Shown here piece by piece: positions 1 to 8,456 of a stretch of 64,000 bases of DNA. Position numbers and translations under genes: made by a program. Numbering within the stretch: position 1 is the stretch's first letter; each line of letters opens with the position of its first letter. Source of the DNA: Paracoccus methylovorus (GTDB lineage: Bacteria > Pseudomonadota > Alphaproteobacteria > Rhodobacterales > Rhodobacteraceae); contig NZ_CP070368.1 in the NCBI RefSeq assembly GCF_016919705.1, positions 1,302,001 through 1,366,000 of the forward strand, in the 5' to 3' direction. The notes beneath the pieces were generated by a model. That model ran no database searches. It was not told the origin of the DNA and saw nothing but the letters and a program-made list of their open reading frames with translations.

Positions 1-339
1 ACAACCGATCATGAGCGGCGCCTCGGCATTCTGACCGATATTTTATATTCGGAACTGGATGGAGCAAAACTGATTGGCTTGGGTTCGATCTCTCATTGCC
101 AGCCTCAAACCACCGACTGCCTGCTTGCTGTGGCGCAGGACGCGGAAACCACGCAAGCTGTCTTCGTGGTGGTGCAGAAGGCAAGCACGCTCATCCTGCA
201 GATCTTCGTCACCTTGGTGGATGTGGAGTCGGGTGAACTGATCGCCAGCCGAGATCTCAATTTCCGAGGCGACAATGACGAGTCTTGGCGTCACGCAGGC
301 ATGTTTCTGGTGGGACAGCTGCAGAGTCTGGGCGATTAG
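1..339 (+). CDS. DUF3280/DUF2380-type protein, 5' end outside the window
   Basis: The frame is open from base 1, so the N-terminus lies beyond the left edge; 112 codons are visible before the TAG. The central stretch (VQKASTLIL, then a DVESGE turn, then RGDNDESW) fits my memory of the DUF3280/DUF2380 family of small exported or periplasmic proteins, whose signature is a VQKxSxLIL strand followed by RGNTDESW. The function of that family is unknown to me. Members are often seen near PQQ-dependent alcohol oxidation genes, but nothing in this window confirms that. Base composition is less GC-rich than the housekeeping genes further right, so the gene may belong to an accessory region. Confidence 0.65.
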   Translation, partial: TTDHERRLGILTDILYSELDGAKLIGLGSISHCQPQTTDCLLAVAQDAETTQAVFVVVQKASTLILQIFVTLVDVESGELIASRDLNFRGDNDESWRHAGMFLVGQLQSLGD

Positions 340-479
340 CGTTGGTGGGCTTGGCGGCGGCAACCAATCCGCTAGCCGCCATTCATCAGCGCTACGATCA
401 GCCGCAGCTTCAGCCCATTGAGCCCATTGCGGACCGCCGCAGGGAAGCTACTCTACGCGCAGTTCGCTTGGAGGCTGCA

Positions 480-768
480 ATGCGATCAATTTTTTTGGCT
501 GCTTGGACTAGCAGGGTGTGAGCCCGCGAAGCCTGTTGAGGCGATAGGGTATGCAGAGCGTCGTCAACTGGCTGAACAAGTTGTTGAAGGGTGCGCAGCG
601 TTGGGACTGGAACTGGACACCCCCAAGATGGATCAGTGTTTGACTGCTGAAGCGCAAAAGGAAATTTTTACCCGCCGCATGAATGCTTCCCAGCGCGGTG
701 GGACTATACTTATTATCAAGGCAGGTGGAAGCACCGGCCCTGACGCCATGCGCGGCGTCAGGCAATAG
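480..768 (+). pseudogene. Small lipoprotein gene with frame change at a T7 tract
   Basis: An ATG at 480 follows GAGG at 471-474 with good spacing, but that frame stops at 519-521 after 13 codons. A long reading continues in the next frame through a lipobox LAGC (cysteine codon about 519-521) and a 60-residue hydrophilic chain with two more cysteines. Removing one T from the run of seven at 490-496 joins them and gives MRSIFWLLGLAGC, a short lipoprotein signal. So this is a frameshifted gene, a slippery tract, or a sequencing error. The last 20 or so codons before 768 look unnatural and include a hairpin, so the 3' end may be replaced by prophage DNA. The frame of the ATG is also open upstream to about 343, which leaves room for a small overlapping gene. 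I do not recognise the family. Confidence 0.45.
739..762. repeat. Perfect 9-bp inverted repeat (hairpin)
   Basis: The arms CCTGACGCC and GGCGTCAGG are separated by six bases. No T tract follows, so it is not a classical intrinsic terminator. It sits just where readable lipoprotein sequence gives way to the ninB-like fragment, so it may mark a junction or be a weak terminator. Confidence 0.6.
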
Positions 769-975
769 CCATCATCAAGCAAGCGCCGGCGGGATCGGTG
801 TTTGGCCTGATCGCTGCCGGAAGGACAATCAGCCAAAACGCAAAAATGTGGGCATGCCTGACGGATATTGCCCTCGCCAAGCCGGAAGGGCGCGCCATGT
901 CGCCGGAAGCTTGGAAGTCCGCATTTATGTCGGCGCTTGGCTACGAGATCATCTGGCAGCCGGGTATCGACAACT
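744..975 (+). pseudogene. Fragment of phage NinB-like recombination gene
   Basis: The frame starting at 744 is open without a convincing start codon and reads RRQAIAIIKQAPAG, then SQNAKMWACLTDIA, then SPEAWKSAFMSALG and WQPG. The order QAPxG, QNxxMWAxLxD, SPExWKxxFMxAxG is what I recall of the N-terminal half of NinB proteins, which serve phage recombination (lambda NinB/Orf type). Similarity ends near 975, where the sequence passes into the recombinase in another frame. The first half of the gene is therefore present and the second half is missing. The family call is from memory; a profile search would settle it. Confidence 0.5.
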
Positions 976-1762
976 CGGCAAGAACATCCTGCCGGACTTC
1001 GGGCACCTGTCGGCCGACCAGATCACGGTCGAGGATTGCAGGTCATTCATCGCCAAGCGCCGTCGCGCCGGGCGGCTGGACGGCACCATTCGCACCGATC
1101 TTGGCTGCTTGCAGACCTGCCTGTCATGGGCAGGAAAAACCCGGCTGATCCCTACCGCGCCAAGGATCGAACTGCCCCGGACGCCCCAGCCCCGCGACCG
1201 CTATTTGACCCGTAAGGAGGTTGAACAGCTGATCGCTGCCGCCGATGCCCCACATATCAGGCTGGCCATCCTCTTGATGGTGACCACCGCTAGCCGGATC
1301 GGGGCACTGCTGGAGCTGACATGGGATCGCGTTGACCTTGCGCGCCGCGTGATAAAGCTGGCGCCGAACGATCTGGGGCCGCGCAAGGGCCGTGCCACCG
1401 TGCCTATCAACGACAGCCTTATGGCTGCACTGCAAAACGCGAAGCTGTCAGGCGTGTCGGACTATGTGATCGAATGGGGAGGTCGGAAGGTCGGGTCAAT
1501 CAAGGCCGGCTTCAACGCCGCAGTCGCCCGAGCCGGAATTTCACACTGCACGAGGCACGATCTGCGCCGGACGGCGGGGCGCTTTATGGCTGAGGCCGGC
1601 GTGCCCATCGAGGAAATCGCAGAATATCTTGGTCACACCAACCCGAACATAACTCGCGCCACTTATGCGCGATTCAGCCCCCAACACCTCCGGAAAGCGG
1701 CTGGTGCGCTTGAGATTCGACCGGTCGTATCGGTTCGACAAACCAAAGAGCGCACCCTATGA
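962..1762 (+). pseudogene. Phage-type tyrosine recombinase, N-terminally truncated
   Basis: About 265 codons read as a phage integrase. A partial core-binding domain (ITVEDCRSF to TCLSWAGKTRLI) is followed by a complete catalytic domain with arginine in TASRIGALLEL, a lysine in GPRKGRA, HDLRR, LGHTNPN and the tyrosine in TRATYARFS. The N-terminal part of the core-binding domain and any arm-binding domain are missing; upstream the DNA reads as the ninB-like fragment in a different frame. The frame is formally open from 683, but that extension does not look like integrase. The gene points at the 3' end of tRNA-Arg, with the stop 24 bases from it, the normal place for an integrase beside its attachment site. 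The catalytic residues are intact, but the protein probably does not function. Confidence 0.75.
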
Positions 1763-1786
1763 GGCATGGTAACACATTGAATTTTT

Positions 1787-1863
1787 TGGTGACCCCGACA
1801 GGATTTGAACCTGTAACCTGCCCCTTAGGAGGGGGCTGCTCTATCCAGTTGAGCCACGGGGCC
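1787..1863 (-). tRNA. tRNA-Arg (anticodon CCT)
   Basis: Read on the minus strand, the 77 bases fold as a cloverleaf. The acceptor stem is GGCCCCG with CGGGGTC, the anticodon stem is GCCCC/GGGGC with loop CTCCTAA (anticodon CCT), the T arm contains GGTTCAAATCC, and the discriminator A is followed by an encoded CCA at 1787-1789. A recombinase remnant ends 24 bases from its 3' end, so this gene was probably a prophage or island attachment site. I see no second copy of its 3' end in bases 1-1780. Confidence 0.95.
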
Positions 1864-1924
1864 GTTCGACGCCTCTTTTGCCCTCTGGTCAGGGAAATGG
1901 CAAGCTTGCCGCGGGGGGGCGGAG

Positions 1925-1940
1925 AAGATAACGGTAACAT
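1925..1940. promoter_or_regulatory. Possible GntR-type operator
   Basis: The sequence AAGATAACGGTAACAT matches 13 of 16 positions of the enterobacterial GntR/IdnR operator ATGTTATCGGTAACAT. It lies 21 bases before the start of a GntR-like LacI-family regulator, where autoregulation would be expected. Assigning the site to this protein is inference. Confidence 0.35.
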
Positions 1941-1961
1941 GATTGCGTCCCGGTAGTTGCG

Positions 1962-2981
1962 ATGAACACAAAAAGACCCCGCCGCCCCCTGACCTTGCGT
2001 GATGTGTCCGAAGCCTCGGGCGTGTCCGAGATGACCGTCAGCCGTGTGCTGCGCAATCGCGGCGATGTATCGGCCGCCACGCGCGAGAAAGTGCTGACCG
2101 CCGCCCGCACACTGGGCTATGTCCCAAACAAGATCGCCGGAGGGCTGGCCAGCCAGCGCGTGAACCTGGTGGCGGTGGTCATCCCCTCGCTTTCGAACAT
2201 GGTGTTTCCCGATGTGCTGGGCGGGATCTCGGCCGAGTTGGACGATACCGGGCTGCAACCGGTGGTGGGGGTAACGAACTACAGCCCCTCGCGCGAGGAT
2301 ACGGTGCTTTACGACATGCTTAGTTGGCGACCTTCGGGGGTGATCCTTGCCGGGCTGGAACACAGCAGGGCGGCACGGGCGATGCTGGACAATGCAGGGC
2401 TGCCGGTGGTCGAGATCATGGACGTGGACGGCGAACCGATCGACACCGCCGTCGGTATCTCTCATCGCCGCGCCGGGAACGAGATGGCCGACGAGATCCT
2501 GGCAGCCGGCTATCGCCGCATCGGTTTCATCGGCACCCACATGCCCGAGGATCACCGCGCCCGCAAACGGCTGGCCGGCTTTGAGGAGCGGCTGGGCGAA
2601 CACGGCGTGCAACTGGCGGCACGGGAATATTATCAGGGCGGGTCTTCGTTGCTGAAAGGGCGCGAGTTGACCGAGCGTATCCTGACCCGGGAACCGGATC
2701 TGGATTTTCTTTACTTCTCCAACGACATGATCGGCGCCGGCGGGCTGTTGTGGTGCCTGGAGAATGGCTATGACATTCCGAGCCGGCTGGGACTGGCCGG
2801 GTTCAACGGGGTCGAACTGCTGGACGGCCTGCCGATGCGGCTGACCACCACCGACGCGCGGCGCATCGACATCGGCCGGCGCGCGGCCCGTATCGTCGCC
2901 GGCAAGGAGCCGAGGCCGGAAAGCGGCGTCGTGGCGCTGGCGCCAACCATCATGCCCGGCGAGACCATCCGCAGGCGCTGA
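1962..2981 (+). CDS. LacI-family transcriptional regulator, GntR-like
   Basis: A 339-residue repressor of standard LacI-family length. Residues about 11-60 form the helix-turn-helix and hinge (TLRDVSEASGVSEMTVSRVLRN). The rest is the periplasmic-binding-like effector domain, with typical VVIPSLSNMVFPDVLGGI and YFSNDMIGAGGL segments. MLSW and the TAVG region resemble gluconate repressor GntR more than LacI or PurR, so a sugar-acid ligand is my guess. No target operon sits next to it: on the left is tRNA-Arg and on the right convergent map. The GntR-like operator at 1925-1940 suggests autoregulation. The Shine-Dalgarno sequence is weak. The family is certain; the ligand is not. Confidence 0.85.
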   Translation: MNTKRPRRPLTLRDVSEASGVSEMTVSRVLRNRGDVSAATREKVLTAARTLGYVPNKIAGGLASQRVNLVAVVIPSLSNMVFPDVLGGISAELDDTGLQPVVGVTNYSPSREDTVLYDMLSWRPSGVILAGLEHSRAARAMLDNAGLPVVEIMDVDGEPIDTAVGISHRRAGNEMADEILAAGYRRIGFIGTHMPEDHRARKRLAGFEERLGEHGVQLAAREYYQGGSSLLKGRELTERILTREPDLDFLYFSNDMIGAGGLLWCLENGYDIPSRLGLAGFNGVELLDGLPMRLTTTDARRIDIGRRAARIVAGKEPRPESGVVALAPTIMPGETIRRR

Positions 2982-3045
2982 GATCCAAGCGTGGCGCCCG
3001 GACAGGCACCGTCGCAGGGGTATTTGGACAACAGAGAAGGGCGGG

Positions 3046-3849
3046 TCAGCCGAGGTCGGGGAAGAATATTCCCTTGGGCGAGGGGGTAAATATCTCGCAT
3101 CCATCGGGGGTGACGCCGATCGAATGTTCGAACTGGGCCGAGAGCGACTTGTCGCGCGTCACCGCAGTCCAGTCGTCAGCGAGGATCTTGGTTTCGGGAC
3201 GGCCCAGATTGACCATGGGCTCGATGGTGAAAAACATCCCCTCTTCCAGCACCGGGCCTTTGCCGGGGCGACCGAAATGCAGCACATTCGGGGGCGCATG
3301 GAAGGTTCGGCCAAGGCCATGGCCGCAAAAATCGCGCACCACCGACATGCGGTTCGATTCCACATAGGACTGGATCGCCCAGCCGATGTCGCCGAAAGTG
3401 GCGCCGGGGCGCACGGCCTCGATCCCCTTCATCAGCGCGTCATGGGTGACCTGGATCAACCGGCGCGCCTTGACGCTGGGCCGGCCCGCAACATACATGC
3501 GCGAGCTGTCGCCATACCAGCCATCGACGATCACCGTCACGTCGATGTTCAGGATATCGCCGTCGGTCAGGAGCTTTTCGCCCGGAATGCCGTGGCAGAC
3601 GACGTGGTTCACGCTGATACAGCTGGCATGCTGATAGCCGCGATAGCCGATGGTGGCGCTGACGGCGCCCAGTTCCTCGACCCGGTTCCGGATGAAATCG
3701 TCCAGCGCGCCGGTGGTGGCGCCGGGCTGCACGAGCGAGCCGACCTCATCCAGGATCTGTGCCGCGATCAGCCCGGCCGCATGCATGCCCTGAAAGTCCT
3801 GCGGGTCGTGAATGCGGATTCCCTCGCGGGTCTGGCGTGCGTCGTTCAT
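3046..3849 (-). CDS. map: Methionine aminopeptidase, type I
   Basis: Removes the initiator methionine from nascent proteins in the cytoplasm. The 267-residue product carries the five metal ligands of the family: aspartates in LNIDVT and WYGDSS, histidine in FCGHGLG, and glutamates in FTIEPM and QFEHSI. The substrate-pocket HASCISVNHVVCHGIP motif is also present. I chose ATG 3849 because GAGGAC precedes it at good spacing; a GTG at 3873 would add eight residues. The gene is convergent with the LacI-type regulator and divergent from the CinA-like gene. Confidence 0.93.
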   Translation of the reverse strand: MNDARQTREGIRIHDPQDFQGMHAAGLIAAQILDEVGSLVQPGATTGALDDFIRNRVEELGAVSATIGYRGYQHASCISVNHVVCHGIPGEKLLTDGDILNIDVTVIVDGWYGDSSRMYVAGRPSVKARRLIQVTHDALMKGIEAVRPGATFGDIGWAIQSYVESNRMSVVRDFCGHGLGRTFHAPPNVLHFGRPGKGPVLEEGMFFTIEPMVNLGRPETKILADDWTAVTRDKSLSAQFEHSIGVTPDGCEIFTPSPKGIFFPDLG

Positions 3850-3962
3850 GGCGTCCTCGTACTGGTCTGCCACACAGATAGTCCCATGGCGCCACTTGTT
3901 CCAGCCCCTCGGGCGGACCTATACATTTGCAGACCGCACCAGATCGCCAGAGGAACGCGCCT

Positions 3963-4703
3963 ATGCAATCCGACAATCCCACTGCAGCCATCCTCGTCAT
4001 CGGGGACGAGATCCTTTCGGGCCGCACGCGCGAGGGCAACGCCCATTACCTGTCGCAAGTGCTCAACAGCATCGGCGTGGACCTGCGCGAGGTGCGCGTC
4101 GTCGGCGACGACCAGGACCAGATCGTCGCGTCGATCAGGGCGCTGGACAAATCGCTGGGCGGCGCCTGGGACATGCTGTTCACCAGCGGCGGCATCGGTC
4201 CGACGCATGACGACATCACCGCCGATGCCGTGGCTGCCGCCTTTGGCACCGGCATCGAAATCAACGAAGAGGCCCGGCGCATCATGGTCGAACGCTGGGA
4301 GGCGCGCGGGGTCGAGGTCACGGGCAACCGGCTGCGCATGGCCCGCATCCCCTTGGGCGCGGCGCTGATTCCGAACGCCCATTCCGCCGCACCCGGTTTC
4401 CACATCGGCAACACCTATGTCATGGCAGGCGTGCCCGAGGTGTTCCGCGCCATGGTCGAGGCGATTGTGGATACGCTGCCCACCGGCCGGCCCTCGGTCA
4501 GCGAGGCGTTGGAGGTACTGCGCCCCGAATCCGATGTGGCCGACGAGTTGCGCGCGGTGGCCGACGACTTTCCGGACCTGTCGCTGGGATCATACCCATT
4601 TCAGCGCGGCCAGCGCTACGGCACCAGCCTGGTGATTCGGGGATTGGACGGCAAGCGCGTCACCGACGCCATGACCGCCCTGCGCGAAAGGCTGGCAATG
4701 TGA
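3963..4703 (+). CDS. CinA N-terminal type molybdopterin-binding-fold protein
   Basis: A 246-residue protein made of the MoaB/Mog-like fold found at the N-terminus of CinA: IGDEILSGRT at the start and FTSGGIGPTHDD near residue 80. The C-terminal nicotinamide-nucleotide amidase domain of full CinA is absent, as in many alphaproteobacterial stand-alone copies. Related proteins act in pyridine-nucleotide repair (ADP-ribose pyrophosphatase), but activity cannot be inferred for this one. The start at 3963 has AGAGGA upstream. Its stop overlaps the GTG start of the next gene (ATGTGA), so the two are probably translated together. Confidence 0.8.
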   Translation: MQSDNPTAAILVIGDEILSGRTREGNAHYLSQVLNSIGVDLREVRVVGDDQDQIVASIRALDKSLGGAWDMLFTSGGIGPTHDDITADAVAAAFGTGIEINEEARRIMVERWEARGVEVTGNRLRMARIPLGAALIPNAHSAAPGFHIGNTYVMAGVPEVFRAMVEAIVDTLPTGRPSVSEALEVLRPESDVADELRAVADDFPDLSLGSYPFQRGQRYGTSLVIRGLDGKRVTDAMTALRERLAM

Positions 4704-5419
4704 TCGCCGATCCCCAGATCGCCCGCGCCTTCGAGACGACCTGGCCCGCCGCCGAATACGCCTCCGTTGGCGGTCTTGTGGTTGGGCGCGGCAGGGGCGG
4801 CGGTGGTCGCGTCAGTTCGGCCCGCGCGGCACGGCCCGACTGGAGCGATACCGACATCGCCCGTGCCGAGGCGGTGCAGCGCGGCTGGAACGAGCAGCCC
4901 ATGTTCCGCGTGGCCGATGACGATGCGGCATTGGCGGCGGCGCTCGTCGCCCAAGGCTATCGCCACGGCACGCCGACGGCGATCCTTGCCGCCGATTGCG
5001 CCCATCTCGGCGCCCTGCCCGTCCCGCCGATGACCGCCTTTCCGATCTGGCCACCGCTGGCCATGCAGCGCGACATCTGGCGCGACGGCAGTGTTTCGGC
5101 CCCGCGGCAAGCGGTGATGGATCGCGTTGCCCTGCCCAAGACTGCTTTGCTGGGGCGGATAACGGATCGTGCGGCGGGGGCGGCCTTTGTGGCGCTGGAC
5201 GGACCGGTCGCCATGATCCATGCCATCGAGGTGGTGCCCGCCCTGCGCCGGCAAGGGGTGGCGGGATGGCTGGTGCGCATGGCCGCAATCTGGGCACAGG
5301 AACAGGGCGCCGACAGGCTGGCGCTGGCGGTCAGCCGCGCCAATACCGCCGCGCGCGCCGCCTATGACCGGCTGGGATTTACCGAATTGGGCGGCTACGG
5401 TTATTGGAGCAAGGACTGA
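4700..5419 (+). CDS. GNAT-family N-acetyltransferase
   Basis: A 239-residue protein whose last 100 residues form a GNAT domain. The acetyl-CoA loop is visible as VVPALRRQGVAGWLVR, followed by ANTAARAAYDRLGF, the usual C-terminal strand and helix. The N-terminal half is more diverged and rich in alanine, as in two-lobed GNAT proteins with a degenerate first domain. Substrate unknown. It starts with GTG at 4700, overlapping the stop of the CinA-like gene, and ends ten bases before a convergent unknown gene. Linkage to cinA suggests co-expression only. Confidence 0.8.
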   Translation: MIADPQIARAFETTWPAAEYASVGGLVVGRGRGGGGRVSSARAARPDWSDTDIARAEAVQRGWNEQPMFRVADDDAALAAALVAQGYRHGTPTAILAADCAHLGALPVPPMTAFPIWPPLAMQRDIWRDGSVSAPRQAVMDRVALPKTALLGRITDRAAGAAFVALDGPVAMIHAIEVVPALRRQGVAGWLVRMAAIWAQEQGADRLALAVSRANTAARAAYDRLGFTELGGYGYWSKD

Positions 5420-5428
5420 ACGTCGCGC

Positions 5429-5815
5429 TCAGGCCGGGTCCATTGCCAGACGGCGCAGTTCTTTCTTGAGCAGCTCTAACTCGCTGCGCATCAGGGCCAG
5501 TTCGGCATGCAGGTCGCCGTCCAGAATGTCGCCGGCAATCAGCGTCAGGCTGCCCAGATGCGCCGCACCGGGCTGGGGCGGCTCGCCCTCGGCCCCCTGA
5601 TCTTCCAGCAGCAGAAAGCTTTGCACCCCGTCCGAAAGACGCTCAGCCGGGATCGCGGCGGCGACAAGCCAGCGCCCCTCGGCCTCGGCGGTTGCGCGGG
5701 CCTCGGCCAGGCGGCTGCCCATATGCACCAGCACCAGCCGCCCCGGCTGGGCCTCGCGATGGATCACGCCCTCCCAGATGCCGCTTTTCAGCCCGAGGGA
5801 TTCAAATTCGCTCAT
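5429..5815 (-). CDS. Conserved hypothetical protein
   Basis: A 128-residue acidic protein with no signal peptide or membrane segment. The first part (GIWEGVIH, LVLVHMGSRL) looks like a small beta-rich domain, and the C-terminal 30 residues form a charged heptad-like helix (LALMRSELELLKKELRRL) that could be a coiled coil. I do not recognise a named family. It lies 14 bases downstream of the DUF6478 gene on the same strand and is probably the last gene of the cls-phhB-ilvD-DUF6478 gene run. Confidence 0.65.
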   Translation of the reverse strand: MSEFESLGLKSGIWEGVIHREAQPGRLVLVHMGSRLAEARATAEAEGRWLVAAAIPAERLSDGVQSFLLLEDQGAEGEPPQPGAAHLGSLTLIAGDILDGDLHAELALMRSELELLKKELRRLAMDPA

Positions 5816-5829
5816 GGGAAATTCCTTGG

Positions 5830-6615
5830 TCAGAACTCGGCCCGAAGATGACGCGAGACAAACAGTTCGCGGATTTCGACCGCGTTCATACGGGGGGCTT
5901 CAAAGATCAGATCCAGCCAGATTTTTTCCAGCCGCTTCTCATTCAACTGAGTATAGGCCAAGTCGAACTCGGTGACTTGCTGGCTGTAGACGCCTGGCTC
6001 GAAACCGGGCAGTTGCAGCGTGATTTCGTCGATATTCGGGCCATGGCCGATGTTCAGGCGCGCATAGACGCAGGCCGCACGTTCGGCCGAGATTCCCGTC
6101 TCAAGTCGCAGAATGTGGCTGCGGGTCAGCCCCTGCAACACGCTCGCCGGCAGATCGACCGACAGCGACAGGAAGCTGCCGGAAAAGCCAAAACCCTCCA
6201 GCCGGATGCCAAAGGGTGACAGCTCGGTTGCGCCGGACGTGACGATTTGCTCCAGAATCAGTGCCCGTTCGGGGCAATCATGCCAAACCGCCGCGCCATC
6301 GCAAAGCAGGCCGCCGCTTTCGGGGGCGACCAGACCGCGGGGCGAGATCCGTCCGGCCATGAAAGCTGGGCGCCAGCGCCAATCCGTGCCACCCGGCAGA
6401 TGCAGCGCATCCAGCGCCGCGCGAGAACGCACCGCATGACGGTCGGCCCCGGTCAGAAAACGGTTCAGATTGCCGCGCAGGTCCAGCGCTTCGCTGCGCA
6501 GATGGCGCAGGCTGGCGGGGCCAAGCGCCTCGACCCCGTTGGCCAGTGCCGTCCATTGCCGCAGCACCTGTTCGCGCGCCTTGCGTTCAAGCCATTTGCG
6601 AGGGCGTATTGCCAT
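5830..6615 (-). CDS. DUF6478 family protein
   Basis: A 261-residue protein matching my memory of DUF6478, a family largely restricted to Rhodobacteraceae. Typical features are an N-terminal helical stretch, the GTDWRWRP motif near residue 75, SFLSLSVDLP in the middle, and a conserved end with RLNIGHGPN, EFDLAYTQLNEKR and KIWLDLIFEAP. No signal peptide or catalytic motif is evident and the function is unknown. Eleven bases separate it from the ilvD stop, so it is likely co-transcribed with ilvD. The ATG at 6615 is the only sensible start. Confidence 0.72.
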   Translation of the reverse strand: MAIRPRKWLERKAREQVLRQWTALANGVEALGPASLRHLRSEALDLRGNLNRFLTGADRHAVRSRAALDALHLPGGTDWRWRPAFMAGRISPRGLVAPESGGLLCDGAAVWHDCPERALILEQIVTSGATELSPFGIRLEGFGFSGSFLSLSVDLPASVLQGLTRSHILRLETGISAERAACVYARLNIGHGPNIDEITLQLPGFEPGVYSQQVTEFDLAYTQLNEKRLEKIWLDLIFEAPRMNAVEIRELFVSRHLRAEF

Positions 6616-6626
6616 GCGTCCGCCTG

Positions 6627-8360
6627 TTATTGATCCATATAGACATGGGTTTCGGCCGCAGCCCCCGGATGGGTGACGGCGCCATACCGGGCCTTACCAA
6701 CCAATTGCGCATATTTCCACAGCACCCCAGCGGCATAGTCGGTCTTGCGCGGCCCGGCCCATTCCGCACGGCGACGGGCCAGCTCCTCGTCCGGCAAGGC
6801 CACCGAAATCTCGCCCCTGAGCGCGTCGATGGTGATCATGTCGCCGTCGCGGATCAGGGCGATGGGTCCGCCATGCGCCGCCTCGGGGCCGACATGGCCG
6901 ACGCAGAAACCGCGTGTCGCGCCGGAAAACCGGCCATCGGTGATCAAGGCCACCTTTTTGCCCATGCCCTGCCCCGACAATGCCGCGGTGGTCGCCAGCA
7001 TCTCGCGCATGCCGGGTCCGCCCGCCGGGCCTTCGTTGCGGATCACGATGACGCAGCCCTCGCTGTAGTCGCGGCGGGTGACGGCCTCGAAAGCCTCTTC
7101 CTCGCATTCGAACACGCGGGCCGGGCCGGTAAAGACCTGATGTTCGGGCGTGATGCCGGCGACTTTCACGATGGCCCCATCAGGCGCAAGATTGCCCTTT
7201 AGCCCGACGACACCGCCGGTTCGCGACAGCGGTGCGGCCACCGAATGGATGACCTTGCCGTCGATCTCGCGATCGACCAGATCCAGTTCCTCGCCCATGG
7301 TGCGGCCCGATGCAGTGATGCAATCCTCGTGGATCAGGCCGGCGCGACGCAGCTCGCGCATGACGACGGGAACGCCGCCAGCCTCGAACAGGTCCTTGGC
7401 GACGTAATCGCCCCCCGGCCGCAGGTTCACGAAATAGGGCGTGTCGCGGAACACGTCGCAGACGTCGAACAGGTCAAAGGGGATGCCGGCTTCATGCGCG
7501 ATGGCGGGCAGGTGCAGCCCGGCATTGGTCGAGCCGCCAGTGCAGGCCACCACCCGGGCGGCATTCTCCAGCGACTTGCGGGTCACCACGTCGCGAGCGC
7601 GGATGTTCTTTTCGATCAGGGTCATCACCGCCTCGCCCGAGGCCAGCCCGTATTGATCGCGCGATTCATAGGGCGCCGGCGCGCCCGAGCTGTTCATCAA
7701 CGCCAGCCCGATGGCTTCTGACACGCAGGCCATGGTGTTCGCGGTATATTGCCCGCCGCAGGCCCCGGCCGAGGGACAGGCCACGCGCTCAAGAATTTCC
7801 AGTTCGGCATCCGACATCTTGCCGGCCGCGTGCTGGCCCACGGCCTCGAACACGTCCTGCACGACGACGTCCCTGCCGTTCAGCTTGCCCGGCAGGATCG
7901 AGCCGCCATAGATGAACACCGAGGGCACGTTCAGCCGCACCATGGCCATCATCATGCCCGGCAGCGATTTGTCGCACCCCGCCAGCCCGACCAGCGCGTC
8001 ATAGCAATGGCCGCGCATGGTCAGTTCGACCGTGTCGGCGATGGCATCGCGCGACGCGAGGCTGGAGCGCATCCCCTCATGCCCCATGGCGATGCCGTCG
8101 GTGACGGTGATGGTGGTGAACTCGCGCGGACAGCCGCCGCCCTTTTTCACACCCTGTTTGACGGATTGCGCCTGACGGGCCAAGGCGATGTTGCAGGGGG
8201 CGGCCTCGTTCCAGCAGGTGGCGACGCCCACCCAAGGGGAATGGATCTCGTCTTCGGATATTCCCATGGCATAGAAATAGCTGCGATGCGGGGCGCGGGC
8301 CGGGCCTTCGGTGACATGGCGGCTGGGCAGGCGCGACTTGTCGAAACGGCTGTTTTTCAT
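6627..8360 (-). CDS. ilvD: Dihydroxy-acid dehydratase
   Basis: Dehydrates 2,3-dihydroxy-isovalerate and 2,3-dihydroxy-3-methylvalerate to the keto acids that precede valine, leucine and isoleucine. At 577 residues it has normal length. Fe-S cluster cysteines are visible in [20 protein letters not shown] and [16 protein letters not shown]. The C-terminal catalytic motif [12 protein letters not shown] is also intact. The three cysteines fit the IlvD type; related sugar-acid dehydratases such as Edd share the fold but differ in sequence. It follows the pterin dehydratase gene after about 95 bases and precedes DUF6478. No leucine/isoleucine leader peptide is apparent. Confidence 0.93.
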   Translation of the reverse strand: MKNSRFDKSRLPSRHVTEGPARAPHRSYFYAMGISEDEIHSPWVGVATCWNEAAPCNIALARQAQSVKQGVKKGGGCPREFTTITVTDGIAMGHEGMRSSLASRDAIADTVELTMRGHCYDALVGLAGCDKSLPGMMMAMVRLNVPSVFIYGGSILPGKLNGRDVVVQDVFEAVGQHAAGKMSDAELEILERVACPSAGACGGQYTANTMACVSEAIGLALMNSSGAPAPYESRDQYGLASGEAVMTLIEKNIRARDVVTRKSLENAARVVACTGGSTNAGLHLPAIAHEAGIPFDLFDVCDVFRDTPYFVNLRPGGDYVAKDLFEAGGVPVVMRELRRAGLIHEDCITASGRTMGEELDLVDREIDGKVIHSVAAPLSRTGGVVGLKGNLAPDGAIVKVAGITPEHQVFTGPARVFECEEEAFEAVTRRDYSEGCVIVIRNEGPAGGPGMREMLATTAALSGQGMGKKVALITDGRFSGATRGFCVGHVGPEAAHGGPIALIRDGDMITIDALRGEISVALPDEELARRRAEWAGPRKTDYAAGVLWKYAQLVGKARYGAVTHPGAAAETHVYMDQ

Positions 8361-8456
8361 GGCTGTGTCCTCTGGCTAATTCTGGATAAGCCCCGCCCGC
8401 CCGTGGGACAAGGGCTTCGGCCCCAAGCGCCGCCCGCAGTCCTCAGTCCGCGACGG

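Noticed and set aside
1674..3104. A 476-codon minus-strand reading frame spanning tRNA-Arg and the LacI-type gene
   Set aside because: It reads through the tRNA, giving the well-known false peptide from tRNA sequence, and lies antisense to a clear regulator gene and across its upstream region.
3124..4368. A 414-codon plus-strand frame across map and the CinA-like gene
   Set aside because: It is antisense to map and out of frame with the CinA-like gene; the sequence is low-complexity arginine/alanine/histidine with no family pattern.
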